This document shows positions 52,727 through 61,692 of a stretch of 64,000 nucleotides of DNA, piece by piece. The notes under the pieces were generated by a model that searched no databases, had not been told where the DNA came from, and saw nothing but the letters and a program-made list of their open reading frames with translations. This stretch comes from Pseudomonas sichuanensis. GTDB lineage: Bacteria > Pseudomonadota > Gammaproteobacteria > Pseudomonadales > Pseudomonadaceae. The position numbers and the translations under genes are program-made. The stretch's first letter is position 1. Each line of letters begins with the position of its first letter. The DNA lies in the NCBI RefSeq assembly GCF_003231305.1, contig NZ_QKVM01000024.1, positions 1 to 64,000 of the forward strand. Direction: 5' to 3'.

Positions 52727-54973
52727 TCAGGCAGTCGTCGGTGGGTGGGGGAGGGTGAAGTGGAAGCTGGCGCCCTGGTCGAGCTGGCCGTTGGCCCACA
52801 CCCGGCCATCGTGGCGTTCGATGATCCGCCGCACGCTGGCCAGGCCGATACCGGTGCCTTCGAATTCCTCCATGCGGTGCAGGCGCTGGAACACGCCGAA
52901 CAGCTTGTCGACGTAGGCCATGTCGAAGCCCACCCCGTTATCGCGCACATACACCTCGGTCTCGTGGCGGTGGCGCACGGCGCCGATCTCGATATGGGCG
53001 GATTCGCGGCCACGGCTGTACTTGATGGCGTTGGCGATCAGGTTGTGCAGGACCATGTTGATGAACGCCGGGTCGGCGATCACCTTGGGCAGCGGCGCCA
53101 CCGCCCAGCTGATCGTCCGCCCGGCGTAGTCCGGTGCCAACTCCGTGCGGATCACCTCGACCAGCGCATTCAGGTCGACATCGCATAGACGCAGCGCCGA
53201 GCGGCCCATCTGCGAGAAGTTGAGCAGGTTGTCGACCAGGGTACCGGCAAATTGCGCGGCTTCCTCGATATGACCGAGGAAGCGCTTGCCACGCTCGGTC
53301 AACTGCGCGCCTTCGATCTCGCCCAACAACTCGCTGTAGCCGGCGATATGCCGCAGCGGTGCGCGCAAGTCATGGGACACGCTGTAGGAGAACGCCTCAA
53401 GCTCCTGGTTCGAACGCTTGAGCTCGCCCGCCAGTTGCGCCAGTTCTTCGGCCTTGCGCAGGACAATGCCCAGCACCGCGCCGCGCAGTTCGGTCACGCC
53501 TTCGATGATCAGCGGGTCCCAGGCGGCACTGAAATCACGGACCTCCTCATGCCAGCAGTCGAAACTGTGCCGCGGGTTGAGGTTGCCCAGCGGGCCTGCC
53601 TGTTTATCCGGGCGCCCGGCCCAGTTCACCGTGTGTGCCTGTTCGGGGCGGAACCACAGCAGGTAGTGCGAGTGCAGCTGCGAGATGGTCACTGCCAGCA
53701 CGCCGGCGGCATGCTCGGCCAGCTCTGGCAGCCCCTCGATGTCGCGGCGTGCGTTGTCGGTGTGGAACAGCGTCTCGTCGCCACGCTCGGCCAGCCAGCG
53801 CACCAGGGCATTGACCTGCGCTGCCGGTGGCGTCTTGCCGATCAGGTCGCAGCGCTCGGCGCTGATGATCGCCGCGCCCGAGGCCCCGGCAAACTGCAGC
53901 ATCACCTCGGGCAGGGCCAGCAAGCCGGCGCTGACGCTGTCGTGGTCGGCCATCGAGGCGAGCATGCGCACGATGTGCTGGCGCAGGTCGAGCAGCCGGC
54001 GCGTGCTGGCGTGCTTCTCGTGGGCTTCGATCTGCAGCGACAGCACATTGGCCAGCAGCTCGCAGGCGGTGCGGGTCTGGAAGCCTGCCGCGCGGGGTTG
54101 GTCGTGGTGACAGGAGATCAGGCCCCAGAGCTGGCCATCGACCACGATCGACAGCGACATCGAGGCCTGGGTGCCCATGTTGCGCATGTACTGCAGGTGC
54201 ACCGGCGAGACGCTGCGCAACGCCGCGAAGCTCAGGTCCAGGGCCTTGCCGGTGCGCGGGTTGGCGGCAGGCAGCAGCGGGGAGGGCTGGTAGTCGGCGT
54301 CCTCGATCACCCGGATGCGGTTGACGCGGTACAGCTCGCGGGCCTGGCGCGGGATGTCCGACGCCGGGAAGCACAGGCCCAGATAGCGCGGGTAGCCGGG
54401 GTCGGCGTCTTCGGCGAGCACCGTGCCGGTGCCCTGGGCATCGAAACTGTAGGCTTTGACCCGGCCAAAGCCGGTGATGCGCTTGATCTGCCGTACCGAT
54501 CGCTGCAGCAGTTCTTCGATGCTGGTGGCCTGGTGCAGGGTGCTGATGAACGCACGTACCAGTGGGTAGTAGTCGCCTTGCCGGGCGTCCGCTTCGTGAC
54601 AGGTTTCGAATTCGAGGATGAGCACCTGGTCGTGGCGGTGGGCCAGCACCCGCAGTGAGGCCTGGCAGGGCGCTTGCTCGTGCAGGCGCACATCACCGAT
54701 ATGAAAGGGGAAGACCTCGTCGACGGGCAGGCGGCCCAGCTGGCCGCGCAGGTCGAAGGTACTGCCGAGCAGCGCGGGCAGGGCCTGGCCAAGCAGCTCG
54801 CTGGCTGACATGCCCAGCCATTGCGCGCTGTTTTCGCTGGCCTGCAGGATGCGCAGGTCATGCTCGTCCAGTACCAGCAGGAAGCCTTGGGGCTGGATGC
54901 TGCCAGGCACCTGGATCGGTTCCTCGGCGCAACGCTCGATGGCTTGGTCGAGCGGGTTGGAGGTCGTGCTCAA
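52727..54973 (-). CDS. bphP: Bacteriophytochrome histidine kinase
   Basis: A 748-residue photoreceptor kinase. An N-terminal PAS domain is preceded by Cys15 (AIERCAEEPIQVPGSIQPQG), the biliverdin-attaching residue of bacterial phytochromes. A GAF domain (about 140-310) has the PASDIPRQAR pocket motif and GLISCHH chromophore histidine. PHY (about 320-500) and a kinase module with His534 in SYSVSHDLRAPL and NGVGFD follow. Translation most likely starts at TTG 54973: AGGAG stands seven bases upstream, and the protein then begins at the normal place. Red/far-red light should switch its activity. Confidence 0.93.
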   Translation of the reverse strand: MSTTSNPLDQAIERCAEEPIQVPGSIQPQGFLLVLDEHDLRILQASENSAQWLGMSASELLGQALPALLGSTFDLRGQLGRLPVDEVFPFHIGDVRLHEQAPCQASLRVLAHRHDQVLILEFETCHEADARQGDYYPLVRAFISTLHQATSIEELLQRSVRQIKRITGFGRVKAYSFDAQGTGTVLAEDADPGYPRYLGLCFPASDIPRQARELYRVNRIRVIEDADYQPSPLLPAANPRTGKALDLSFAALRSVSPVHLQYMRNMGTQASMSLSIVVDGQLWGLISCHHDQPRAAGFQTRTACELLANVLSLQIEAHEKHASTRRLLDLRQHIVRMLASMADHDSVSAGLLALPEVMLQFAGASGAAIISAERCDLIGKTPPAAQVNALVRWLAERGDETLFHTDNARRDIEGLPELAEHAAGVLAVTISQLHSHYLLWFRPEQAHTVNWAGRPDKQAGPLGNLNPRHSFDCWHEEVRDFSAAWDPLIIEGVTELRGAVLGIVLRKAEELAQLAGELKRSNQELEAFSYSVSHDLRAPLRHIAGYSELLGEIEGAQLTERGKRFLGHIEEAAQFAGTLVDNLLNFSQMGRSALRLCDVDLNALVEVIRTELAPDYAGRTISWAVAPLPKVIADPAFINMVLHNLIANAIKYSRGRESAHIEIGAVRHRHETEVYVRDNGVGFDMAYVDKLFGVFQRLHRMEEFEGTGIGLASVRRIIERHDGRVWANGQLDQGASFHFTLPHPPTTA

Positions 54974-55236
54974 AGTTATCTCCTGCAGGTTCCGTCCATG
55001 CATGGGCATGACGTTAACAGAAGGCTGGATGTTTTTGTCGGAACAAGGTGTTTTCGGGTGTGGGATGTACTGATGCATCCCGGAGGTCGAGGTGAAACTC
55101 CGTAGAGATTGTTGCGTGTTTCCCGCGCGTTGCCAGCCCTTTTCATTAATGCCAAAGAGAGGGATCCCACGGCTGTTCGGATCCGATCGCGCTGCTACGC
55201 TCAAGCTCAACCCTTACAGACAAGGATCGATCGCTG

Positions 55237-55761
55237 ATGCAACGCTTGATGGCCGCGCTGTTGGGCCTGTGGTTGAGCGGCAGTGCCGTGGCTGCAGAGT
55301 TTCTCGTCGACGTGCAGGTGCGCGTGCAACGCGGCTGCATGCTGGTCGGCCAGCAGCGCGAGGCAGGTGCCCAGGCCCTCGGGGTGATCGACCTGGGCAG
55401 CGCCGCCCGGCTGGACGGGTCGGGCGCGCCCTTGAGTGGCGCACTGTTCAGCCAGCGCCCGCCGCGCCTGGAGTGCAACCCCGATACCCCCTATCAAGTG
55501 CGCGTCGATGGCGGCCAGCATGGCGGCACCGGTGCGCTGCGTTACCTGGCCAGCGACGATCGCCAGGCCAAGCCGATTCCGTATCGGCTGTTCCGCGACG
55601 CTGCCTGGCGCGAGCCGCTCGAGGTGGGGGTGGCGCAGTCGGCGCGGGTGCCGGGCAGCGGCTCGGTGGAGCTGCCTCTGTTTGCGCGGATCGACAGCCT
55701 GGCCTGGGTGCCGCGCGCAGGCCTGTACGCCGACCTGCTCAAAGTCACGGTCACCTGGTGA
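55237..55761 (+). CDS. Csu-type pilus subunit (SCPU domain), first of four
   Basis: A 174-residue exported protein with a signal peptide (about 1-19) and a spore-coat-U-like domain used by archaic chaperone-usher pili. The pattern has a conserved cysteine pair (VQRGCMLVG and RLECNPD), YQVRVDGGQHGG, and the ending LYADLLKVTVTW, whose last strand is the chaperone-binding motif. It opens a seven-gene pilus operon, with AAGGA before the ATG. It diverges from the phytochrome operon with a 263-bp gap between. Confidence 0.87.
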   Translation: MQRLMAALLGLWLSGSAVAAEFLVDVQVRVQRGCMLVGQQREAGAQALGVIDLGSAARLDGSGAPLSGALFSQRPPRLECNPDTPYQVRVDGGQHGGTGALRYLASDDRQAKPIPYRLFRDAAWREPLEVGVAQSARVPGSGSVELPLFARIDSLAWVPRAGLYADLLKVTVTW

Positions 55762-55775
55762 GGAGCCACGCCACC

Positions 55776-56324
55776 ATGCACAAGGACGCGCTGCAACGCA
55801 CTTCGCTACTGCTGCTCACCCTCGGCCCGCTGTTGCTGCCCAGTGGCGCCGCCCATGGCACCAGCACCGGCTTCATCCAGGCCCGCCTGGTGATCAGTGC
55901 TGCCTGCCAGATCGACAGTGGCCAGCAGCCGGCGTCGTTGGGCAACCCCGGGCTGATCGACTTCGGCGCCCGCGGCCCGACCTGGGACCATGCGCTGACC
56001 AGCCGGGTGGATGAGGCGGGCGGCGAGGGCAGCCTGCAGATCAGTTGTTCGCCGCAGGTGCGTGCATTCAGCGTGCGGATCAATGGCGGGCTCAATGGCA
56101 GCGACGGTGTGCGCCGGCTGAGCAATGGCCGTGAACTGATCCCCTACCAACTGGCGGTCGACCCCAGCGGCAACGGCCGCTATGTGGTCGGTCAGGCCCG
56201 TACCTTCACCATCAGCGGCACGCAGCAGGTGCCCGTGCCTATCTACGGCGTGGTGGTCGCGCAACCGCGCGCGCTGCCTGCCGGGCTGTACCGCGACACC
56301 CTCAGGGTGACACTGGACTGGTAA
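55776..56324 (+). CDS. Csu-type pilus subunit (SCPU domain), second
   Basis: A 182-residue exported SCPU-domain protein. A signal peptide covers about residues 1-28. Cysteines occur in SAACQIDSG and LQISCSPQ, FSVRINGGLNGSDGVRRL is the typical central strand, and LYRDTLRVTLDW the C-terminal one. GAGGAG follows the preceding stop at 12 bp before the ATG. Differs enough from the other three subunits to have its own place in the fibre, perhaps as an adaptor. Confidence 0.87.
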   Translation: MHKDALQRTSLLLLTLGPLLLPSGAAHGTSTGFIQARLVISAACQIDSGQQPASLGNPGLIDFGARGPTWDHALTSRVDEAGGEGSLQISCSPQVRAFSVRINGGLNGSDGVRRLSNGRELIPYQLAVDPSGNGRYVVGQARTFTISGTQQVPVPIYGVVVAQPRALPAGLYRDTLRVTLDW

Positions 56325-56341
56325 CACGCAAGGAGACCTTC

Positions 56342-56875
56342 ATGCCCAAGCACACGACTCGCTGCATCCTCGTCGGCCTTGGCCTGGCGCTGACCGCCCA
56401 GGCCCAGGCGGCCACCGTCACCGGCACCATCAACTCGACCCTGACGCTGACCGCCGCCTGCCAGGTCAACGGCGCTGGCGGCACTTCGGGGCTGAACTTC
56501 GGCAACCTCAATTTCGGCACCCAGGATTCGCTGTTCACCACGGCCAACGGGCAAGTGCTCGGTGGCGGCGGCGGCGCCATGAGCATCCTCTGTTCTTCGG
56601 GCACGATACCGGTGATCAAGGTGCGGGCCGGATCCCATGACGGGCAGTCATCCGGTGGTGCCCGCGCGCTGGCCGATGGTTCCGGCAACTTCGTGGCCTA
56701 TGACTTCTACACCGACGCCGGGCACACGACCCCGCTGGCCATCGACGGCACCATCACCCTGCCGACCAGCACCGGCGTGGCGCAGACCGTCAACCTCTAT
56801 GGCCAGGCGCGCGGCAAGGCGGGCCTGCCGGCCGGGGTGTACACCGACACGGTGGCGGTCGAGCTGAGCTTCTGA
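56342..56875 (+). CDS. Csu-type major pilus subunit (CsuA/B-like)
   Basis: A 177-residue SCPU protein with signal peptide (about 1-23, AQAQA). ATVTGTINSTLTLTAACQVNG is the start of the mature protein, as in CsuA/B, the main rod subunit. GLNFGNLNFGTQD and the ending VYTDTVAVELSF fit. A run of glycines (LGGGGGAMS) lies mid-protein. AAGGAG precedes the ATG. Of the four subunits this is the best candidate for the major pilin. Confidence 0.88.
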   Translation: MPKHTTRCILVGLGLALTAQAQAATVTGTINSTLTLTAACQVNGAGGTSGLNFGNLNFGTQDSLFTTANGQVLGGGGGAMSILCSSGTIPVIKVRAGSHDGQSSGGARALADGSGNFVAYDFYTDAGHTTPLAIDGTITLPTSTGVAQTVNLYGQARGKAGLPAGVYTDTVAVELSF

Positions 56876-56878
56876 GCC

Positions 56879-57382
56879 ATGCCACGCGCATGGCGGCTGC
56901 CGGCTGTCGGGCTGGGCCTGTTGTTGGCGCAAGGCGCGCTGGCCGCGACCGGCAGTACCTTCCAGGTGAGCGCGCAGATCGTTGCCGGCTGCCTGGTGGT
57001 CGGCGGGGTGACCACCTATGGCGTGCTGGACTTCGGCACCAGTTCGGCATTGTCCACGGCCACCTTGAGCACGTCGCTCGGCGGCACCACGGTGACCTTC
57101 CAGTGCACCCCGGGGGTGGCCATGAGCATGAGCCTGGACGGCGGCCAAAACAGCGCCAGCGGCACCCGCAACCTCAAGCGCAGCGGCGGCGGCCAACTGC
57201 TGGCCTACCAGCTGTACCGCGACGCCGCCTTCAGCCAGAGCCTGGCCATCGGCAACAGCGTCACCGTGAGCTACAGCGACCCGACGGCGATCAAGTTGCC
57301 GGTCTACGGCCGTACCACCTTGCCCGGCAGCCTGCCGGCAGGGACCTATACCGATGTGGTGCAAGTGACGGTGAGCTGGTGA
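56879..57382 (+). CDS. Csu-type pilus subunit (SCPU domain), fourth
   Basis: A 167-residue exported SCPU protein, signal peptide about 1-21. It contains VSAQIVAGCLVVGG, TFQCTPGVAMSMSLDGGQNSASGTRNLKRSG and the final TYTDVVQVTVSW. It starts only 3 bp after the preceding stop, so it is probably translated by reinitiation. A minor or adaptor subunit is likely. Confidence 0.87.
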   Translation: MPRAWRLPAVGLGLLLAQGALAATGSTFQVSAQIVAGCLVVGGVTTYGVLDFGTSSALSTATLSTSLGGTTVTFQCTPGVAMSMSLDGGQNSASGTRNLKRSGGGQLLAYQLYRDAAFSQSLAIGNSVTVSYSDPTAIKLPVYGRTTLPGSLPAGTYTDVVQVTVSW

Positions 57383-57422
57383 AGCCGGCGCCGTGAACCA
57401 TTGGATGCAGAAGGAGAGGGGC

Positions 57423-58199
57423 ATGGGGGCAAGCGCGAAACTGGCGCAAACGTTGTTCGGGATGCTGCTGTTGGCCAGCGCGCAGGCCATGGCGGCGACG
57501 TCGGTGCTGATCTGGCCGATCGACCCGGTGCTGGAGGCCGAGCAGAAGGCCGGCGCGCTGTGGCTGGAAAACCGTGGCACGGCGCCGGCCAGCCTGCAGG
57601 TGCGGGTGTTCGCCTGGCGCCAGGGTGAGTACCAGGAGCAGTTCCAGGCCCAGCGCGAGATCATCGGCAGCCCGCCGGTGGCCAACATCGCGCCGGGGCA
57701 GAAGCAACTGATTCGCCTGACCCGCACCGGCAGTTCGCCGGTCGGCCAGGAGCAGGCCTACCGCATCATCATCGACGAAATCCCGTCGCCGATGCCGGCC
57801 GACACCGCCAGCGACGGGCCGAAGGCGGCAATCCGCCTGCAGATGCGCTATTCGGTGCCGTTGTTCGTCTATGGCGAAGGGTTGTGGAGCAAGCCCGACC
57901 CGGACGGCAAGCGCAGTGCCGAGGGCGTGGGCAAGCCGCAACTGAGCTGGCGCGCGGTGACGGTGCAGGGCAAGCCCTATGTCGAACTGCGCAACACCGG
58001 CCCGGTGCACGCCCGGCTCACCGATGTGGTGTTGCAGCAAGGGGGGCAGGACAAACCCCTGGTCGAGGGGCTGCTGGGGTATGTGCTGCCGGGCGCGAGC
58101 ATGCGCTGGCCGGTGCCGGCCGCACCGGGTGCGGCCAGTGTGCTCAAAGGGCGGGTAAACGGTCAGGAGGTTGCGCAAGCCATCCGGCAAGGGCAGTGA
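57423..58199 (+). CDS. csuC: Pilus assembly chaperone (CsuC-like)
   Basis: A 258-residue periplasmic chaperone with a signal peptide (about 1-25). It has two immunoglobulin-like domains: the first with VLIWPIDPVLEAEQKAGALWLENRG and the strand NIAPGQKQLIRLTR that completes pilins, and the second from about residue 150. ATG 57423 has AAGGAGAGG close upstream and is preferred to the ATG at 57393. It carries subunits from the Sec exit to the usher encoded next. Confidence 0.9.
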   Translation: MGASAKLAQTLFGMLLLASAQAMAATSVLIWPIDPVLEAEQKAGALWLENRGTAPASLQVRVFAWRQGEYQEQFQAQREIIGSPPVANIAPGQKQLIRLTRTGSSPVGQEQAYRIIIDEIPSPMPADTASDGPKAAIRLQMRYSVPLFVYGEGLWSKPDPDGKRSAEGVGKPQLSWRAVTVQGKPYVELRNTGPVHARLTDVVLQQGGQDKPLVEGLLGYVLPGASMRWPVPAAPGAASVLKGRVNGQEVAQAIRQGQ

Positions 58200-58210
58200 C
58201 ACGGCATTGA

Positions 58211-60601
58211 ATGTACGACAGGGGCCAGGGAGGACCCGACAATGGTTGGACATCGTGTGTGAATTGGGTGCGGGTGGCAGCGCACCGTGTGTGGCTGGGC
58301 CTGGCGGTACTGGTGCCCGGTGTGGGCGTGGCCGACGAATTGCCGCCGCCACCCACCGAGCAGGCCGCCATCACCGATGCCACGCTGTACCTCGACCTGT
58401 TGGTGAACCAGGTGGGCAAGGCTGAGCTGGTGCCGGTGCAGCAGCGCGCCGGGCGCCTGTACCTGGACAGCGATGTGTTGCGCGCGGCCGGCATCAAGCT
58501 GCCCGGCGAGCCCCAGGGCGAGGTGGCGCTGGACGCCATTGTCGGCTTGCATACCGACTACGACAGCCAGAACCAGCGCCTGCTGCTGCAGGTGCCAGCG
58601 GCCTGGCTGCCCGACCAGCAGGTGGGCGGGCGCAGCCTGTACCCGGCCAGCGATACCCGCACCAGCTTCGGTGCCCTGTTCAACTACGACGCCTACCTCA
58701 ACGACACCGATGACGGTGGCACTTATCTGGCCGCCTGGAACGAGCTGCGCCTGTTCGACGGTTGGGGCACGTTTTCCACCACCGGGCAGTGGCGTCAGGC
58801 GTTCAATGGTGCGCAAAGCGATACCCGCCAGGGTTTCTTGCGCTACGACACGACCTTCCGTTACACCGACGAGCAGCGACTGCTGACCTATGAAGCCGGC
58901 GACCTGGTCACCGGCGCCTTGCCCTGGAGCACCTCGGTGCGTATCGGTGGCTTGCAGCTGTCCCGCGACTTCGGGGCGCGTCCCGACCTGGTCACCTACC
59001 CGCTGCCGGCCTTCGCCGGTGAGGCGGCGGTGCCCACCTCGCTGGACCTGTTCATCAATGGCTACAAGAGCAGTACCACCGAGCTGCAGCCGGGCCCTTA
59101 CACCCTGACCAATGTGCCGTTCATCAACGGCGCCGGCGAGGCGGTGGTGGTGACCACCGATGCCCTCGGCCGGCAGGTATCGACCACCTTGCCGTTCTAT
59201 GTCACCAGCAGCCTGTTGGCCAAAGGCCTGACCGATTACTCGGTGGCCGCCGGCAGCCTGCGCCGCGATTACGCCGTACGCGATTTTGCCTATGGGCCGG
59301 GCGTCGCCTCGGCGAGCCTGCGCCATGGCCTGTCGGACTACTTCACCGTCGAGACCCATGCCGAAACCGCCGAGTCGATGATGCTTGGCGGCCTGGGCGG
59401 CAACCTGCAACTGGGTACCTTCGGGGTACTCAACGCCGCCGTGGCCCAGAGCCGCTTCGATGGCGATACTGGCCAGCAGGTGGCGCTGGGCTACCAGTAC
59501 AACAGCCGCCGGCTGGGCTTCAACTACCAGCGCATCGAGCGCCATGGCGACTATGCCGACCTGTCGCTGGTGGACAACCCCTACACCCAGCTGAGCCGGC
59601 GCAGCGAACAGGCCACCGTGAGCCTCAACCTGGACAGCTACGGCAGCCTGGGCGCCGGCTATTTCGACATACGTGCCGGTGATGGCTCGCGCACCCGGCT
59701 GATCAACCTGAGCTGGAGCAAGCCGTTGTGGGGTAACAGCAGCCTGTACCTGTCGGCCAACCGCGACGTCGGCGACAGCCAGTGGGCGGTGCAGGCGCAA
59801 CTGGTGATCCCCTTCGACCTGCACGGCACCCTGGCCTTCAGCGCCGAGCGCAGCAAGGACGGCCAGGACCTGCAACGGGTCAACTACAGCCACGCGGTGC
59901 CGGTGGGCGGCGGCGTCGGCTACAACCTCGGCTATGCCACGGGCGGTACCACTGGTGACTACCGCCAGGCCGACCTGACCTGGCGGTTGCAGTCGGTGCA
60001 GTTGCAGGCAGGGCTGTATGGCAACCCCGAGCAGATGACCCGTTGGGCCGACGCCAGCGGCTCGGTTGTGCTGATGGATGCCGGGCTGTTCGCCGCCAAC
60101 CGCATTGATGACGCATTCGTGGTGGTCAGCACCAACGGTTATGCCGATGTGCCGGTGCGCTACGAAAACCAGCAGATCGGCCGCACCGACCGCAGCGGCC
60201 ATTTGCTGGTGCCTTACAGCAGCGGTTACTACCGCGGCAAATACGAGATCGACCCGATGGAGCTGCCGGCCGATGTGCTGGCGCCGGAGGTGGAGCAGCG
60301 CGTGGCGGTGCGCCGCGGCAGCGGCTACCTGCTGGAGTTCCCGCTCAAGCGCGTGCTGGCGGCGAGCCTGGTGCTGGTCGACGGCAACCAGCAGGAACTC
60401 AAGCTGGGCAGTCGGGTGGTGCACCGGGAAAGCGGCGCCGAAGCGGTGGTGGGCTGGGATGGCCTGGTGTACCTGGAGAACCTGTCGCCGAGCAATCATC
60501 TGCAGGTGGACAAGGCCGATGGCGGGCAATGCCAGGTCACGTTCGAACTACCCGACGGGGAGGGGCCGATCCCGCTGATCGGCCCACTGGTGTGCCAGTG
60601 A
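58211..60601 (+). CDS. csuD: Outer-membrane usher (CsuD-like)
   Basis: A 796-residue outer-membrane protein. A signal sequence up to about residue 42 is followed by an N-terminal chaperone-binding domain, a beta-barrel of about 500 residues with alternating aromatic strands (FNYDAYLNDTDDGGTYLAAW, GFLRYDTTFRYTD), and C-terminal domains ending LPDGEGPIPLIGPLVCQ. It is the pore through which the pilus is built. The start is uncertain: neither ATG 58211 nor GTG 58268 has a clear ribosome-binding site, and the segment before the hydrophobic core looks long for a signal peptide. Confidence 0.9.
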   Translation: MYDRGQGGPDNGWTSCVNWVRVAAHRVWLGLAVLVPGVGVADELPPPPTEQAAITDATLYLDLLVNQVGKAELVPVQQRAGRLYLDSDVLRAAGIKLPGEPQGEVALDAIVGLHTDYDSQNQRLLLQVPAAWLPDQQVGGRSLYPASDTRTSFGALFNYDAYLNDTDDGGTYLAAWNELRLFDGWGTFSTTGQWRQAFNGAQSDTRQGFLRYDTTFRYTDEQRLLTYEAGDLVTGALPWSTSVRIGGLQLSRDFGARPDLVTYPLPAFAGEAAVPTSLDLFINGYKSSTTELQPGPYTLTNVPFINGAGEAVVVTTDALGRQVSTTLPFYVTSSLLAKGLTDYSVAAGSLRRDYAVRDFAYGPGVASASLRHGLSDYFTVETHAETAESMMLGGLGGNLQLGTFGVLNAAVAQSRFDGDTGQQVALGYQYNSRRLGFNYQRIERHGDYADLSLVDNPYTQLSRRSEQATVSLNLDSYGSLGAGYFDIRAGDGSRTRLINLSWSKPLWGNSSLYLSANRDVGDSQWAVQAQLVIPFDLHGTLAFSAERSKDGQDLQRVNYSHAVPVGGGVGYNLGYATGGTTGDYRQADLTWRLQSVQLQAGLYGNPEQMTRWADASGSVVLMDAGLFAANRIDDAFVVVSTNGYADVPVRYENQQIGRTDRSGHLLVPYSSGYYRGKYEIDPMELPADVLAPEVEQRVAVRRGSGYLLEFPLKRVLAASLVLVDGNQQELKLGSRVVHRESGAEAVVGWDGLVYLENLSPSNHLQVDKADGGQCQVTFELPDGEGPIPLIGPLVCQ

Positions 60602-61572
60602 GGGCGGCGGCGCGTTGCCTGTGGTTGCTGGCAGGCTGGATGCTGCCGGGCGCGGCCTGGGCCCTGTGCTCCTCGGTGGCGACGGCGCCGGCGGCGTTCG
60701 GCACGATCAATTCGACCCTGGTGCGCACGACGATACAGAGCGCTTCATCCAGCAACGCCGGGCTGCAGTGCACTGGCTCATTGCTGTCGCTGCTGGCCAC
60801 CAACGATCACTTCTATGCCACCATCACGTCCAGCACCAGCGGGCTGGTGGGGCCGACGGGTGACGTGATCCCCTACACGCTGTACGCCAACGCCACCACC
60901 AATTACCCGATCGCCCGTGGCGTGCAGTTCGATTTCGCCCGTAACGGCATCATCGACGCCTTGGGGCTGCTCAATGGCACCGTGCCCAAGAGCGTGCCGC
61001 TGTACCTCAAGACCGTGATCGGCGCCAACGTGGCGGCAGGCTTGTACCAGGAAACGCTGAACATCGCCTGGAGCTGGAACTACTGCGCTGGCGTCGGCGC
61101 CTTGGGCGCCTGCGTGCTGGGGCGCGATATTGGCAGCGGCAACCAGACCCTCACCGTCACCCTGACGGTCAGCAACGACTGCCAGATCACCAGCCCCAAC
61201 ATCAACTTCGCCAGTGCGCCGGTGGTGGCCGGGTTCGGCACGGTGAACCAGAACATCAGCCTGTCGTGCACCAAGGGCAGCAGCTACACGGTGGGGCTGG
61301 ATGACGGGCAGAACGTGGCGGGTGGGCGGCGGCGGATGAAATCCAGCGCCGGCAACTACCTGGCCTACGACATCTTCAAGAGTGGTGGCAGCGTGCGCTG
61401 GGGGGTACTGTCGTCGGCGCGGCGCTCGAGCAGCGATGCCGATGTGAACCCTGGCAATGGCACCGGCACGGGGAGCCAGACGTTCAACTACAACGCCAAG
61501 GTGTATACCGACCAGGCCACGCCGCCGGCGGGGAGCTATCTCGACAATGTGATTCTGGATGTGCAGTTCTGA
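60598..61572 (+). CDS. csuE: Pilus tip adhesin (CsuE-like, two SCPU domains)
   Basis: A 324-residue exported protein, signal peptide about 1-21. The N-terminal half is an SCPU-like domain with several hydrophobic residues (candidate binding loops). The C-terminal half (from about residue 185, VSNDCQITSPNINFASAPV) is a pilin domain ending SYLDNVILDVQF. This two-domain form matches CsuE, the adhesin at the fibre tip that attaches to hydrophobic surfaces. It starts with GTG overlapping the usher's stop (GTGA). Confidence 0.9.
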   Translation: MRAAARCLWLLAGWMLPGAAWALCSSVATAPAAFGTINSTLVRTTIQSASSSNAGLQCTGSLLSLLATNDHFYATITSSTSGLVGPTGDVIPYTLYANATTNYPIARGVQFDFARNGIIDALGLLNGTVPKSVPLYLKTVIGANVAAGLYQETLNIAWSWNYCAGVGALGACVLGRDIGSGNQTLTVTLTVSNDCQITSPNINFASAPVVAGFGTVNQNISLSCTKGSSYTVGLDDGQNVAGGRRRMKSSAGNYLAYDIFKSGGSVRWGVLSSARRSSSDADVNPGNGTGTGSQTFNYNAKVYTDQATPPAGSYLDNVILDVQF

Positions 61573-61596
61573 GCCGGCCGGGAGCGTGGTTGTGAT

Positions 61597-61686
61597 TGTG
61601 GGAGCGGGCTTGCCCCGCGATTGATGTCGGCATTGATCTGACGTCAATCGCGGGGCAAGTCGCAGCGGCGCATCGCCGCTCCCACG
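61597..61686. repeat. REP pair with a rearranged right unit
   Basis: The left unit is the usual gtgggagcgggcttgccccg. The right one reads tcgcggggcaagtcgcagcg then gcgcatcgccgctcccac: a 14-base stretch with its own small inverted repeat (agcggcg/cgccgct) sits where ccg is expected. It lies between the convergent csuE and carboxypeptidase genes. Confidence 0.85.
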
Positions 61687-61692
61687 GTCGGT

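Noticed and set aside
58163..60529. 788-codon minus-strand frame over the usher gene
   Set aside because: Antisense shadow of csuD, which fits its operon and family.
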